Position numbers and translations under genes: made by a program
Shown: positions 22,190 through 32,669 of the stretch, piece by piece
How positions within the stretch are numbered: position 1 is the first letter of the stretch
Layout: each line of letters begins with the position of its first letter
Source of the DNA: Aspidapion aeneum
Taxonomy: Eukaryota > Arthropoda > Insecta > Coleoptera > Brentidae
DNA: 64,000 nt
Assembly (NCBI GenBank): GCA_963576565.1
Contig: OY755042.1
Location: forward strand, 108,863,314-108,927,313
Direction: 5' to 3'
The notes under the pieces: model-generated
What the model saw: the letters and a program-made list of their open reading frames with translations, nothing else
Told to the model about the DNA's origin: nothing
Databases searched by the model: none

Positions 22190-23280
22190 CTCGTCATTGT
22201 CTCGTCTTGTGCGTAAACTCGACGTCATTCTTAGTCTATGTTTCCACCAATGCATGCCCACCCCGATTCAAAAAAACGCATCACGTGATGGCCCATGGAT
22301 TTGCACCGGTTTTAAATGCAGCGTCACCTGATGCGTTTTTTGAATCGGGGTGGGCATGCATTGGTGGAAACAGGGTATTATAATTATTTCGTTCAAAAAT
22401 CTATTATGTGCGGACACATTTTTGAGTTAAAAAATTAGATATTTGATACGTATATGTGTAAAAATGGCTTTAGTTTAAAAAAAATTATATCAGGGCTATT
22501 TTTATATTTTTAACGAAGTCGCAGGTAAATATTTGCTTATATTTTTAATGAGCATTTAAGTAAGCAGTGCCGTAGCTAGGCGTAGGCAACGTCAGCACCT
22601 GTCTAGGACGCCAAGCTTCAGGGGTGCCAAAATGAAGATCCCAAATTGGCCCTGCAAGATATAAACAACACAATTTATTTTAATTTTTTTCTATTTTTGC
22701 CAAAAAAATAATTTTGTTTTTAAATTATTTAATTTTTGTAAAATTCTCGCTTTAACTTTATTTTCATTTTTACCATAAAAATTTTTCTTTGGCATAATCT
22801 TTTCCAGATATAAATTAAATTTTCTAGAGTTTCCTGTGGCACAATTTTTTAAAAAAATTTGAGTTTTTAAATTGCAATTTTGTTTTACTGCGTTGTCTTT
22901 TTTTACGGACTTATAATTTTATTCTGCGGTGCCACTTTTGTAACAAGTTCTTTATTTCTGTAAAAATATTTGTATGTAGAGCCCTTTTTTTTGTTTTTTT
23001 ACAAAAGTACTTTGCCAACAACGGATTTTTTTTGAAATTTTCTATAGTTTTTTTAATATTGCCAACTTACAACAAAGTTTTTAATGCAGTGTCGTATCAA
23101 TATGCGATTTTCGGAATATAGTAGACTACATTTTGCTCAATAAATTGTGTTAACTTCGTAAGAGCTTTAGTTTTTGAGATATTTACAAAAAACTGTTTTC
23201 AAGGCTGATAATCATGGCTTCATTTGAAGTGTGCTAATAGGCTAGCTAGGAAGGTATAAGATCCGTCACGCATCCATTTA
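22190..23280. repeat. Dispersed repeat R, copy 2 (filled site)
   Basis: It is the paralog of 19590-20880, interrupted by the palindromic MITE at 22234-22377. It includes a hAT-like CAGTGCCGTAGCTAGG end at about 22565 and the block ending GATCCGTC near 23265. No gene is seen. Confidence 0.65.
22234..22377. mobile_element. Harbinger-like palindromic MITE, 144 bp
   Basis: A near-palindrome with arms GTTTCCACCAATGCATGCCC / GGGCATGCATTGGTGGAAAC. It is flanked by TTA at 22231-22233 and 22378-22380. The paralogous repeat at 19620 shows the same site without the insert, so the 3-bp duplication is confirmed within the window. A TTA duplication fits PIF/Harbinger-type transposition. Confidence 0.75.
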
Positions 23281-23948
23281 TTTTTAATATTTTCCACATA
23301 TTTCATGAATAAAAACATAAAATACCATAAAATAGGGTCTCATAGGGTCTCAGGCCCCCACCCCCCTCCAAAATTGTCTCGGGCCCACCCCGAAACATTT
23401 TTCTATATACGCCACTAAATAAGTTTTTGCAAAGTCAGTTGAACAAAGATAAAAGCCGACCATCGGCATATCCTTTAAAGAAAGTGACATGGGCGGCCGG
23501 CGGTAGATATATTCATGAAAATTATTTCATTTAATTATGGCGTAAACTAAAGAAATAAAAATATATAATAAAACTTTCTATTCATACACCTACAGAAACG
23601 ACACTGTATTATTTTCTAACTCTGCATACTGCCGACTAAAGGGGTCCCGAAACGAACACCTGAAAGCAATTAAAAGCGCATCTCAAAAAAATCTGCCAAT
23701 CAGGTGCCGTCCATCCACCTGGCCTCGGGCGGTCGGAAAACAAATACTTTGTGTTCGGACCGCAAAGAGCCGCGCCTTTTCTCTGTCGGTAGGGTTGAAA
23801 TTATGCCAAGAAAATTTTATATGAATTTGGATAACTTTTGAAGGGCAGAATGAAGGAGTATTTTTAGAGTATCAGGAGTTATTCAAGTGACTTTGCAAAA
23901 ACTATAAAGTTAAGTCAAGTCAGGCATGGAAACATATTTTTTTTTCAG
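23281..23948. other. Region upstream of first identified elongase exon
   Basis: It opens with a hAT-like scrap (23282-23415; the same words as 39970-40100, ending TATACGCCACT). The rest is unremarkable and ends in the polypyrimidine tract and AG at 23940-23948, used as splice acceptor. I searched it for the missing first elongase exon and saw no convincing one. Confidence 0.5.
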
Positions 23949-24139
23949 ATCCAAGAACAAATGAGTACTTCTTGGGAAGTTCACCTTTCCCAGTAATAGC
24001 AATAGCGGTGATATGGTACCAATTTGTGTATTATTGGGGGCCGAAATTTATGGAGAATCGAGAACCTTATGACCTCAAGAAAATTTTGTATGTTTACAAT
24101 ACTGTTCAAATAGTAGTTAACGGTTATCTAGCGATACAG
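23949..24139 (+). CDS. Elongase (ELOVL) exon a, N-terminal membrane part
   Basis: First recognisable exon of a very-long-chain fatty-acid elongase, the ER membrane enzyme that condenses malonyl-CoA with acyl-CoA. The acceptor is TTTTTTTTCAG and the donor CAG|GTATGA. The exon starts in phase 1 (one base of the Asp codon comes from the missing previous exon) and ends in phase 0. Its 63 codons read DPRTNEYFLGSSPFPV, a hydrophobic span, YWGPKFMENREPYDL and YNTVQIVVNGYLAI. This is the family's N-terminal signature (GPxxM followed by R/P and the first transmembrane helix). It joins in frame to 31412-31543. The missing upstream exon would supply the ATG and roughly 15-25 residues. Confidence 0.93.
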
Positions 24140-24533
24140 GTATGATAACCAATTATTATTTAAAACGAAGATGAGATGTGAAGTCGGTTAACTAAAAGTA
24201 GCTTTAAAAGTGATTGTAGAAGACACCGATTTATGTGAAAATGCTGAGTTTTCTGAATTCCATGACCTTCTTAACATTAACGAAGGGCTAATTCATAATT
24301 TAATTTAAAAAAAACTGGTAAGAAAGGGGTGATTGCCTTCCCTTGTATACGCCCTTGTAAGATTAAGCTTCCTTAATGAATAATTTTAGATAGTTTTTGG
24401 TCAAGTCAAATTTAGGCTCGATAACTTTAACAATATTTGACGATTTGAAAAAGCTCATTTGGTACCGGTTTTAGTCGACTTCGACGTTGCGGTTATTTGT
24501 CGTTTGGTGTGCAAGACTATTAAAATCGAGTCA

Positions 24534-24534
<1 letters not shown>

Positions 24535-24563
<29 letters not shown>
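24535..24563 (+). repeat. (GA)n microsatellite
   Basis: About 14 uninterrupted GA units. Confidence 0.95.
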
Positions 24564-24567
<4 letters not shown>

Positions 24568-24860
24568 TTTAGTGAATAGGGGAAGAACACTTTATTTGCA
24601 GTTTTAATACTTTGTTTGTCAAAAATATGTTTAAAAAAGAGCACAAAAGTGCTAAATTTTAATTAAAATTGTATTAGAAGATTTTCAGAAAATATTTGCT
24701 ATTACCCCTGTTTCTTATTCCCCCATCTTCCCCTATGGCAAATAAAAGGGTTCCACTCAACACTGCAGTGACCTGTGCAGCCAGCACCAGCCGATCTGAA
24801 ATGGCGCGGCATGTGATAGAAACTCGCTAACGCACGTTCTACGTGCGTCAAAATTCTTAT

Positions 24861-24905
24861 GTTAACCGCGCAGCCAACGATAAAGACCGGCCATGGCGCG
24901 TTATA
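24861..24905. repeat. Left subterminal inverted repeat of THAP element
   Basis: GTTAACCGCGCAGCC and AAAGACCGGCC are repeated in reverse at 26421-26461 with few changes. The pair brackets the transposase relic. Confidence 0.6.
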
Positions 24906-25238
24906 AGCAAGTCGGCGGTCACGTGATCTTAGGACTTCCAGGATTATTATTGTATTGCTTAATATATTATCTGTTTTTACACAATTTAAATAAATTGACA
25001 AAAATTTTTTGTTCTCATATTGGCAAAAATTGAAAAAAATATTGTGCTGATGTATGTGTTTATTATAGATAAAAGAACTAAATCTATAAAATAAAAAATT
25101 ATATAAAATTTGAACTCTAATATCTTCAGGTATATTAGGTCCAATTTATAAAAAAGAAACAATTGATTTTGTGAATAAGTGAAATGGTTTTCACGTTCAA
25201 TAAACTGAATGTATTGGTCGTCAAAAATTTTTTGAAAA

Positions 25239-26239
25239 TTACCCAGCACAAAGTTTAATATATATTTCATCAATGTGTAAGTTAACTACCAACTCATGTT
25301 CTTTTAAAAGCTGTATCTTACTTTTTAAATATTGCACACTACCGGAGAGATTACTATCTATTAGCGATATTTTACAAATCAGTTTTTTAATATTGCGAGG
25401 GTGCCGAAGACATATTACCTTAGTTTTGTAAATTGACATGTATGCACTGGATGACTGGATAAACAAAGATGAAGCCAACATTAAAGTGTATCCACAATAT
25501 CTTCCATTCTCAGGTGACCTTTTCAAGAGACCTAATTGTTCAATAAGAAATGACAATTGAACATATTTTTCACTCTCAGTATCGAAAATGTCACTAAGGA
25601 TGTCTATTACTTGATCAATCGTATCTTTTACCGCTTTTTTCCCGTCTGCAACTTTCATTTCAATAAACTGCATTAACTCTTCAAGTGTGTCGATGCTGTC
25701 CAAAAATAAGACTCCAACTTTTTTTGACAGTTTGTTTTTTGGTATGGACACATTGTTAACATTTACAAAAAATGACAGATTTCCCTTAACAACTAGAGAT
25801 GCTAACAGTGATGGATTGTTGTTCAAAAATGTCATCAGGCACAGGCAGACTCTGTCACGTTCTTGGGTAAAAATCTAATATTTGATAAAACTTTTGATTT
25901 CTTATGAGCTCAAAGTGTTTCAAGACTTTATTGTATTACAATTTCCAGTTGTTGCCTCTCCACATCAGCTAATCGAACAGTAGATACAGGTTGTCTACTT
26001 AGGTATTTAAATTTTCAACACTCTCCATTTACAACACACTTATCAAACCAAATAACCTGCTCGTTAGGAAAATGTTTGATGCAAACTTGTGGACGTTTTA
26101 AGATACTTAAATCATTAGGAATTTTTCGCAACCAAATTTTATGCATTTGTTTATCCACTGGCAAATTAAAAGTTGACACATATTCGGTTTCAGTTTTATA
26201 GTTGGACCTTTAACCAATAACACTACACGTTCGCGGCAT
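25239..26239 (-). pseudogene. THAP/P-element-type transposase relic
   Basis: Reading on the minus strand, it starts MPRTCSVIG with the first zinc Cys of a THAP DNA-binding domain. A TAA then stands where the second Cys is expected. The rest of the THAP domain is readable (IWLRKIP, VCIKHFP with the C..H pair), followed by a TGA near 26024. A second open stretch (25239-25877) matches the P-element/THAP9 transposase core: QLSFLIEQL, RYCGYTLMLASSLF, then VVNLHIDEIYIK, whose Asp is the likely first catalytic residue. The catalytic C-terminus is absent. Inverted blocks at 24861-24905 and 26421-26461 (GTTAACCGC..AAAGACCGGCC) flank it as subterminal repeats. It sits antisense in elongase intron 1. 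Confidence 0.8.
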
Positions 26240-26420
26240 TGTTGTCTTTTTCGTGGGCTGCGTTATTTTAATAACTTTGATAAAATTCACATAAAATTCA
26301 GGCCCGGATTTAAAAAAAAATCGACGTAAACAAACATACCAAAACTGAAAACACACATGTTTTATAATGACAGCTGGCTGGGAGGCGTTCTTTTGTGACC
26401 CTCCTACGGTCACATGATAT

Positions 26421-26461
26421 TTCCGCGCCCGGGCCGGTCTTTCTCGTGGGCTGCGGTTAAC
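26421..26461. repeat. Right subterminal inverted repeat of THAP element
   Basis: GGCCGGTCTTTCTCGTGGG and CTGCGGTTAAC are the reverse partner of 24861-24905. Confidence 0.6.
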
Positions 26462-26589
26462 CGTCCGTTCCACGAAAGCCGTTAACTATATGTGACGTTC
26501 AAATGCCAACAATGTCAAATAGCGTTAATCATCGGCCATGACCAAAAACTATCTATTTTACGGCAATCGTCGGATGACTGTACCGACCG

Positions 26590-27160
26590 TACAGCGTGTC
26601 CATTTTCGATGGGATTAAATGTGAAACTCAGTTATTATTAAATATATCGATTTTCTGAATGCACCTTACCATGCTCTTTTTTTGAGCCTTTAAAAATGGT
26701 GTAATCAGATTTTTGCTATACCCCGCGGTTTCGCTAATATAGGAAGTTTTTGAAAAAATTAAATTTTTATTAATTCCTTGATCCTCGCTTATTTTGCAAG
26801 ATATTTTTATTCAGTAGAAACCTTTCTATGGCAACTTTTAGAGCAAAATAATGTCGTTGTGAATATTTAAAAATATTGTTTAGTTTTTGAGAAATGGTAC
26901 TTATCATAAAAAAATTTAATACGGACCTGGATTTTTTTATTACTATTTTGATTGGTTCTATTTAAGGTTAAAAAAACTATTTAATATTAAAAAAAAAATT
27001 AGCCCGAACCTGGAAATTTCCAACGTAATTATAAATTAAAAATTGCAAAACATACTAGTTGAACGATTTTTAGTTTATCTGTTTTGAAACGTTAATTAAA
27101 AGATTTATAAATAATGTAAAAATCGTTAAAAAGTTAATATAATAATATCATAGTAATTAT
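26590..27160. repeat. Left arm of a 4.8-kb inverted pair
   Basis: It matches 30760-31370 in reverse: CATTTTCGATGGGATTAAAT near 26610 pairs with ATTTAATCCCATCGAAAATG near 31330. The homology continues through GGTGTAATCAGATTTTTGCT and GGAAATTTCCAACG-type words. Arms are about 550-600 bp and diverged. This is probably a long-inverted-repeat transposon whose interior is now filled with other insertions. Confidence 0.7.
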
Positions 27161-28804
27161 TTGATGGTAGCACAGCAAAACATGAAAATTACTTCAACAA
27201 GGAAAAATAAAAGCGTGAAATTGATATTGTCATTTTACTTGTCATTTTTGTGAATGGCTCACTCACAATTATTCTAAAATGGCTAGAAATCGACCATATC
27301 CAGCTTTTGAAAAATGTGATATGTTTGACTGCTTTATTCAAGCAACAAAATCCCCCTATTTAAACAGCAGAAATATTTTTATGCAAAATACGTTAAGAAA
27401 AATTACTCAAAAATGCCAACTATGTCTTATAGTTGTTGCCATACGCAGTTACACTTTTGTGACTTTGACATGAAATAAACATATTTCCTAACCAGAAATA
27501 TATTAAAAAGTAAATATGTCATGTTGGTATAAAATTAAAGATAAAACTGTCATTGTCTCTAAATAAAAACATGCTGACTGTAGGTTGACGAAAAAACGGC
27601 ACAGATAAAAACAACTCAAAGACATGCCAATGTTCAGCTTTCTCTTGTAGCTCTTAGTATGCATATGACAAATAAAGAGGTTGGAAATGTCACAAAAGTA
27701 TAAATGCCTATGGCAAGGACTATACACATAATGGCAATCGATTTGAACCATTGAGTTGTATAAAGCCCTGAAAGGGCTTTAGAGACGGAAAGACAAGGCA
27801 TTTTTTATTGACCCTATGGAATTTGGTTTCTAACGGCGGGTATTTCTTTTAAAATAAAAACAGAGATAGACATTATTGAACATGTGAAACGGACAAAGAT
27901 TGGCTGATTTTGCATGCTAATAATACCCTAGATAATATATGGGTACTTTTATCTCTTTCACACTGACGGCATAAGTGCGACAGAAAAGCAGCTGGCTACC
28001 TTTAATCCACCTGCCGTAATTTGAGTGATTCTACCTGCTAGTCGGTTTATACAGGGAAAACTGATAGACAATGTTGTCTAAGTACGGAAATCAATTTTTT
28101 TTGAATTTTGTGGGGGAATATTACAAAAAGAAATCTTAAAACGTTTAAAAACAAGTTTAGAAGTAACTATTTGAGTTCAAACATGGTCCGAAATTGTTTT
28201 TTGTGCAAAAGAAGAAAAAAAATCCATAAAAAAACAACATTTCATGGGTAAGTCGTCTTGACGGATAGTTTTTGCTAAAACACGAGAAAGTTCAGTAGCG
28301 TCACGATAGATAGTTTTTGTGCGACCGTGCGATTTTACCCTCACACATTTTGATTCAGAAAGTGTCACTTCCCCGCACTTTTTTTTGCATTGCATGAAAA
28401 TTAACAAAAAGTATTTGATTTTCTTAAAAATGATTTTTTTTTAAATGCTTACATACCGATTTTTATCCAGTTGTTTTTGTTTTTCCGAACCAAACTTTTG
28501 ACATGTCACGGTCGAGTTTCATACATCTTGATGAATTGTTACACACACTGATCTATGTTTTTATTAATTTCGATAAATTTAATGTTTTTTGCGGACTTTA
28601 CAGTAATTTTAAGTTAAATTTTGGTCTTTCATCGCGAAAGTATATATTTATTATTATATGACCACCGCGACCGGTCTACAGGCCGGTATCATATGTGTAT
28701 GTCCTTCTAATGTCATTTGACCATCATGCTGTCTTACTTAATAAGGTCACTTAGTTTAATTAATAGTTTTGTCCTACATAATATAAAAGAAGAATAGAAA
28801 CCAA
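27161..28804. other. Interior of inverted pair, no gene seen
   Basis: Short ORFs at 27279-27473, 27503-27751 and 28177-28407 have no recognisable domain. AT-rich, no transposase motif. Confidence 0.5.
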
Positions 28805-29388
28805 CAAAATACTCTGCCAATATATGGGCCCCTAAGCTCACACTAGGTACTATAGTTATAGTGTACGTGTGAGCTAATATAACTAAAAACTGAAATATAT
28901 TCTTTTCAACTCCAGACTAAATTACCTTTTGTTTGATACCACACAAGCCATGTTTTGACTTAAACTCAAATTTTTGAAATCTACCCCCACCCTTAAAAAA
29001 ACCAAAAACTAAAATGTATTTTGTTAAACTCCGGACTCAATTACCTTTCGTTTGATATCACACACGCCATATTTTCACTTAAACTCTAATTTTTAAAATA
29101 TACCCCCACCCTCTTTTTAAATAAATTAAAATGTATTTTGTTTAACTGCATACCCAATTACCTTTCGTTTGATATCACACACGCCATATTTTCACATAAA
29201 CTCTAATTTTTGAAATCTACCCCCACCCTCTTATTTGGTTTGTGTTCGGTGGATTTTGTTCATTTTTAAATGGGACCATCTCGGCCCAAGACCCAGCCTA
29301 GGTACCAAATTTCATTAAAATCGGCCAGGCGGATTTTGAGTTATGCGCGTTGGTCGTTACAGACAGACATACAGACATACAGACAGAC

Positions 29389-29420
<32 letters not shown>

Positions 29421-29558
29421 GGCGCAACAAAAAAGTTTCAAAATCATCTGAAACGCAAAGATATATAAAAATTTTTGAAATCGGAGCAACTTTTTTTTTC
29501 TCGAAAAAATTAGGATCACCATAGCTCACACTACTATAGTATAGTATATGTGTGAGCT
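28805..29558 (-). repeat. Hairpin-capped repeat family, full copy (reverse)
   Basis: AAATACTCTGCC block, then hairpin AGCTCACAC..GTGTGAGCT near 28832-28873. Three ~110-bp tandem units follow (ACCCCCACCC keyword near 28984, 29104, 29220), then GGGACCATCTCG, a (CAGA)n tract at 29361-29419, and the terminal hairpin at 29523-29558. Confidence 0.85.
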
Positions 29559-29762
29559 AAAATTTGTGACACTTCGATTACCGATTTTCTTTGATTGCGA
29601 TGGATTGGGGTGACCAGATTACGGTTTATTAGGGTGCCCAGAGTGCGGAAAAAAAGATTTTGAAAAATTTCCCTAAAAAAATTTGAAGACCAAACCCTCA
29701 CGCGCCACTCAATGTTTATGGTCGCATACACTAACAAATTTTACTATATTTATTAACAACTA

Positions 29763-30430
29763 GGTAGGTTAGGTTTGGTTAGGTTGAGTTAGGTTGGGTT
29801 AGGTTGGGTTAGGTTGGGTTAGGTTGGGTTAGGTTGGGTTAGGTTGGGTTAGGTTGGGTTAGGTTGGGTTAGGTTGGGTTAGGTTGGGTTAGGTTGGGTT
29901 AGGTTGGGTTAGGTTGGGTTAGGTTGGGTTAGGTTGGGTTAGGTTGGGTTAGGTTGGGTTAGGTTGGGTTAGGTTGGGTTAGGTTGGGTTAGGTTGGGTT
30001 AGGTTGGGTTAGGTTGGGTTAGGTTGGGTTAGGTTGGGTTAGGTTGGGTTAGGTTGGGTTAGGTTGGGTTAGGTTGGGTTAGGTTGGGTTAGGTTGGGTT
30101 AGGTTGGGTTAGGTTGGGTTAGGTTGGGTTAGGTTGGGTTAGGTTGGGTTAGGTTGGGTTAGGTTGGGTTAGGTTGGGTTAGGTTGGGTTAGGTTGGGTT
30201 AGGTTGGGTTAGGTTGGGTTAGGTTGGGTTAGGTTGGGTTAGGTTGGGTTAGGTTGGGTTAGGTTGGGTTAGGTTGGGTTAGGTTGGGTTAGGTTGGGTT
30301 AGGTTGGGTTAGGTTGGGTTAGGTTGGGTTAGGTTGGGTTAGGTTGGGTTAGGTTGGGTTAGGTTGGGTTAGGTTGGGTTAGGTTGGGTTAGGTTGGGTT
30401 GGGTTAGGTTGTGGTTAGGTTGGGTTAGGT
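29763..30430 (+). repeat. (TTAGGTTGGG)n satellite, ~62+ units
   Basis: From 29791 to about 30400 the sequence is an almost perfect 10-base period TTAGGTTGGG, with variant units only at the edges (TTAGGTTTGG, TTAGGTTGAG, a frame slip near 30400). Each unit is one insect telomeric pentamer TTAGG plus a one-base variant TTGGG. The array is interstitial, inside an elongase intron. Confidence 0.95.
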
Positions 30431-30759
30431 AGTATACACAAGTAAGTATTCATGAATTATTCAAACAGAAAATTGTTGATAAAAAAATTCTAGTGGAATT
30501 CAAAATTTTTATTTTGCGCCGCCACTGCCCTTTTTTATCCAAGACAAGCAAATAGAATATTTTTGCGATGTTGCATGTGTCCGGACTCGCCAAACCGAAA
30601 TTCTATTTTCATCCCTATCTCGCTCATTAAATTCTTACTTGTATTTGGTCAATTGCGATAAAAGCTTGATATAATGGCAATTTAGGCCCATGCCGGGTCT
30701 ACCCGTAGGGTATAGAAGTCAAAAAATTAGTTATTATTTTTTGTAATTCGTTATTTTTT

Positions 30760-31370
30760 TTTTTTTCGTAGACTTCGTTTTAAATAAATCTGTAAATTAA
30801 CAAAAAACCATTTTAATTTGCTAAGTATCAAAGCAGTTAAACTAAAAATCGTTTAACTATCAATTTTTAATTTATATTTATGTTGGAAATTTCTAGGTTC
30901 GGCCTATTTTTTTTTTAATAATAAATATTTTTTTTTACTTTTAAACAAAAAAATTTTAATTTTTTATTATTTTGTGATAATAATAGCATGAAACCCATTC
31001 AAATAGTGATAAAAAAAATCCAGGAGCGTATTTATTTTTTTTATGATAAACCATATCTCAAAAATTAAACAATATTTTAAAAAAATGACGTCATTATTTT
31101 CTTTTAAAAAAATTGCCACAAGAAGATTTTTACAGTTAAAAAATATCTCGCAAAATAAGCGAGATATAAGGGATTATTAAACATGCAATTTTTTCAAAAA
31201 CTCCCTGAATTAGCGAAACTACGGGGTATAGCAAAAATCTGATTACACCATTTTTAAGGGCTCAAGAAAAGGGCACGGTAAGGTGCAATCAGAAAATCAA
31301 TATCTTTAATAATAAACGAGTTTCCCATTTAATCCCATCGAAAATGGGACACGTTGTCCATACACAATAC
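30760..31370. repeat. Right arm of a 4.8-kb inverted pair
   Basis: Reverse partner of 26590-27160. It ends 40 bases before the elongase exon at 31412. Confidence 0.7.
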
Positions 31371-31411
31371 AACAAAAAAATATATTTATCTGAATAAATA
31401 AAATATTTTAG

Positions 31412-31543
31412 GCTTTAAAACATATTCCCAAGATGAGTTGGCACTGTACAGAGTTAGACTTTTCAGACAGCCCTGACAGTAGACATGTTTTGAATTGTGT
31501 TTATATTTATTTTTTAACAAAATTGTTGGATTTATTAGACACT
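31412..31543 (+). CDS. Elongase (ELOVL) exon b
   Basis: Acceptor ATATTTTAG|GCT, donor ACT|GTAAGT, 44 codons, phase 0 at both ends. It codes a segment ending YFLTKLLDLLDT. This is the family's KxxExxDT box in the common insect form with Asp in place of Glu, immediately before VFF in the next exon. The upstream half (MSWHCTELDFSDSPDS) corresponds to the loop between the first transmembrane helices. The exon is short, falls in no long ORF, and was recognised only by its splice sites and the fit to its neighbours. Confidence 0.92.
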
Positions 31544-31636
31544 GTAAGTATTTTATGGTTTGCAACTTGTAGACAATAACAAGACAACTGTTTTTAAAAG
31601 TCACTTACGGTTTAGAACAATTTTGGACTTCCATTA

Positions 31637-31942
31637 GGGACTTATTGCAATAAAGCCAGGCAATAATAGTACCGGGCACTATTCTGACAATTTTTTATTG
31701 GACACTCACAGTTGATAGTTCAAGTACCAACAACTTGTTCAAGCTCAAAATTGACATACCAAAGTCAAATTTATAAATCCAGTCGTTTATTTTCCATTAA
31801 TAGTGGAGGTATGAGCGGCTATTAATTCCGACTCTTATTATACACAAAGGCCTAATTTTGAAAGAAGACAGGCTCTTATAATGGGAAACTGTCACAATAG
31901 TGCCCGGCACAATTACTGCCTGGCTTTATTGCAGTAAGTCTC
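31637..31942. mobile_element. TA-flanked MITE, 306 bp, family G
   Basis: Ends GGGACTTATTGCAATAAAGC and its reverse; inner TIR word AGTGCCCGGCACTATT. TA on both sides (31635-36, 31943-44). A second copy lies at 58284-58546. It sits in elongase intron 2. Confidence 0.8.
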
Positions 31943-32039
31943 TATTGTCTATTTATTTTAAACCGGTCGTTTAGGTTGGTAAGTATCCCTAACCATTTTC
32001 AAATCCAGTCTACAGGTTTTAGCTTTGAAAATGTGTATA

Positions 32040-32170
32040 ATATTTTTTACAAACGTGCGGAAAATCGTTTTTTACGCACTCATTTGTCTGCGGAAAGTAC
32101 CACTGCGTGCGTGTAAAATTTTTCACATCACGGCTTGCGCGTAAAATTTTTTACCGCACTCTTTGTTTTT
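32040..32170. repeat. GTGCGTAAAA palindrome cluster
   Basis: Alternating GTGCGGAAAA, TTTTTACGCAC, GTGCGTGTAAAA and TTTTACCGCAC words give several overlapping inverted repeats. The words are shared with 726-846 and 38340-38425. Confidence 0.55.
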
Positions 32171-32669
32171 GTCTTGGTGTCCTTAAAAGTCAACAAGAGA
32201 TCATGGCACATCACCCCCTGGAATGGTTGCTATGACAAGACAGAAAACGACGCTATAATTTTAAGCGAACAGCATTGAAAATGTTCGAAGAAGTGGAAGA
32301 GATCCCTAAAGAAATTTTAGTTGCCGCCGATAAAGCCACCTCGAAGCTTGAACAAGTTTCGTTAAATAACACATAAAAATCAAACAAATTCTCGTGGCTA
32401 ATCGAGTGAAAAGATGTTTTTGTTTTTCTCATATTTTTCCCTGGGTAGCTAATAGAAACCTAATAAGTGTTGACAGTTAACTGATTCGTCCTTATGGGAC
32501 TCGTCAGAACACTGCTTGGTCAATATTACACCCTTGCTAAATTAAGTATACGGAGAAAACAAAACCATACACCCCACAAGAGGCGCCATCTACCGAAGTG
32601 CGAGAGAAACTAAAACAGCAGCAGGCGAGTAAAACTGCTACATCATCGATCAAAGTATCGATTGTCCTG

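Larger units (their letters stand above)
24140..31411 (+). other. Elongase intron 1, 7.3 kb, filled with repeats
   Basis: Bounded by a GT donor after 24139 and an AG acceptor before 31412. It contains a (GA)n tract at 24535-24563, an antisense THAP/P-element relic, two inverted arms (26590-27160, 30760-31370), a hairpin-capped repeat and the decamer satellite. No other exon was recognised. Confidence 0.8.

Noticed and set aside
24702..25001. 99-codon minus-strand ORF
   Set aside because: It overlaps the subterminal repeat of the THAP element and shows no domain.
26240..26473. Minus-strand ORF running into the THAP start
   Set aside because: Only its last nine codons (MPRTCSVIG) belong to the THAP domain; the rest is upstream repeat sequence.
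29270..29529. Overlapping ORFs rich in RQTD or CLSV repeats (also at 41800-42107 and 63474-63701)
   Set aside because: They are translations of the TCTG/CAGA tetranucleotide tract inside the hairpin-capped repeat, open in several frames on both strands; not genes.
29763..30430. Chromosome end (telomere)
   Set aside because: The array is a decamer rather than a pure pentamer and has long non-telomeric DNA and elongase exons on both sides, so it is interstitial.
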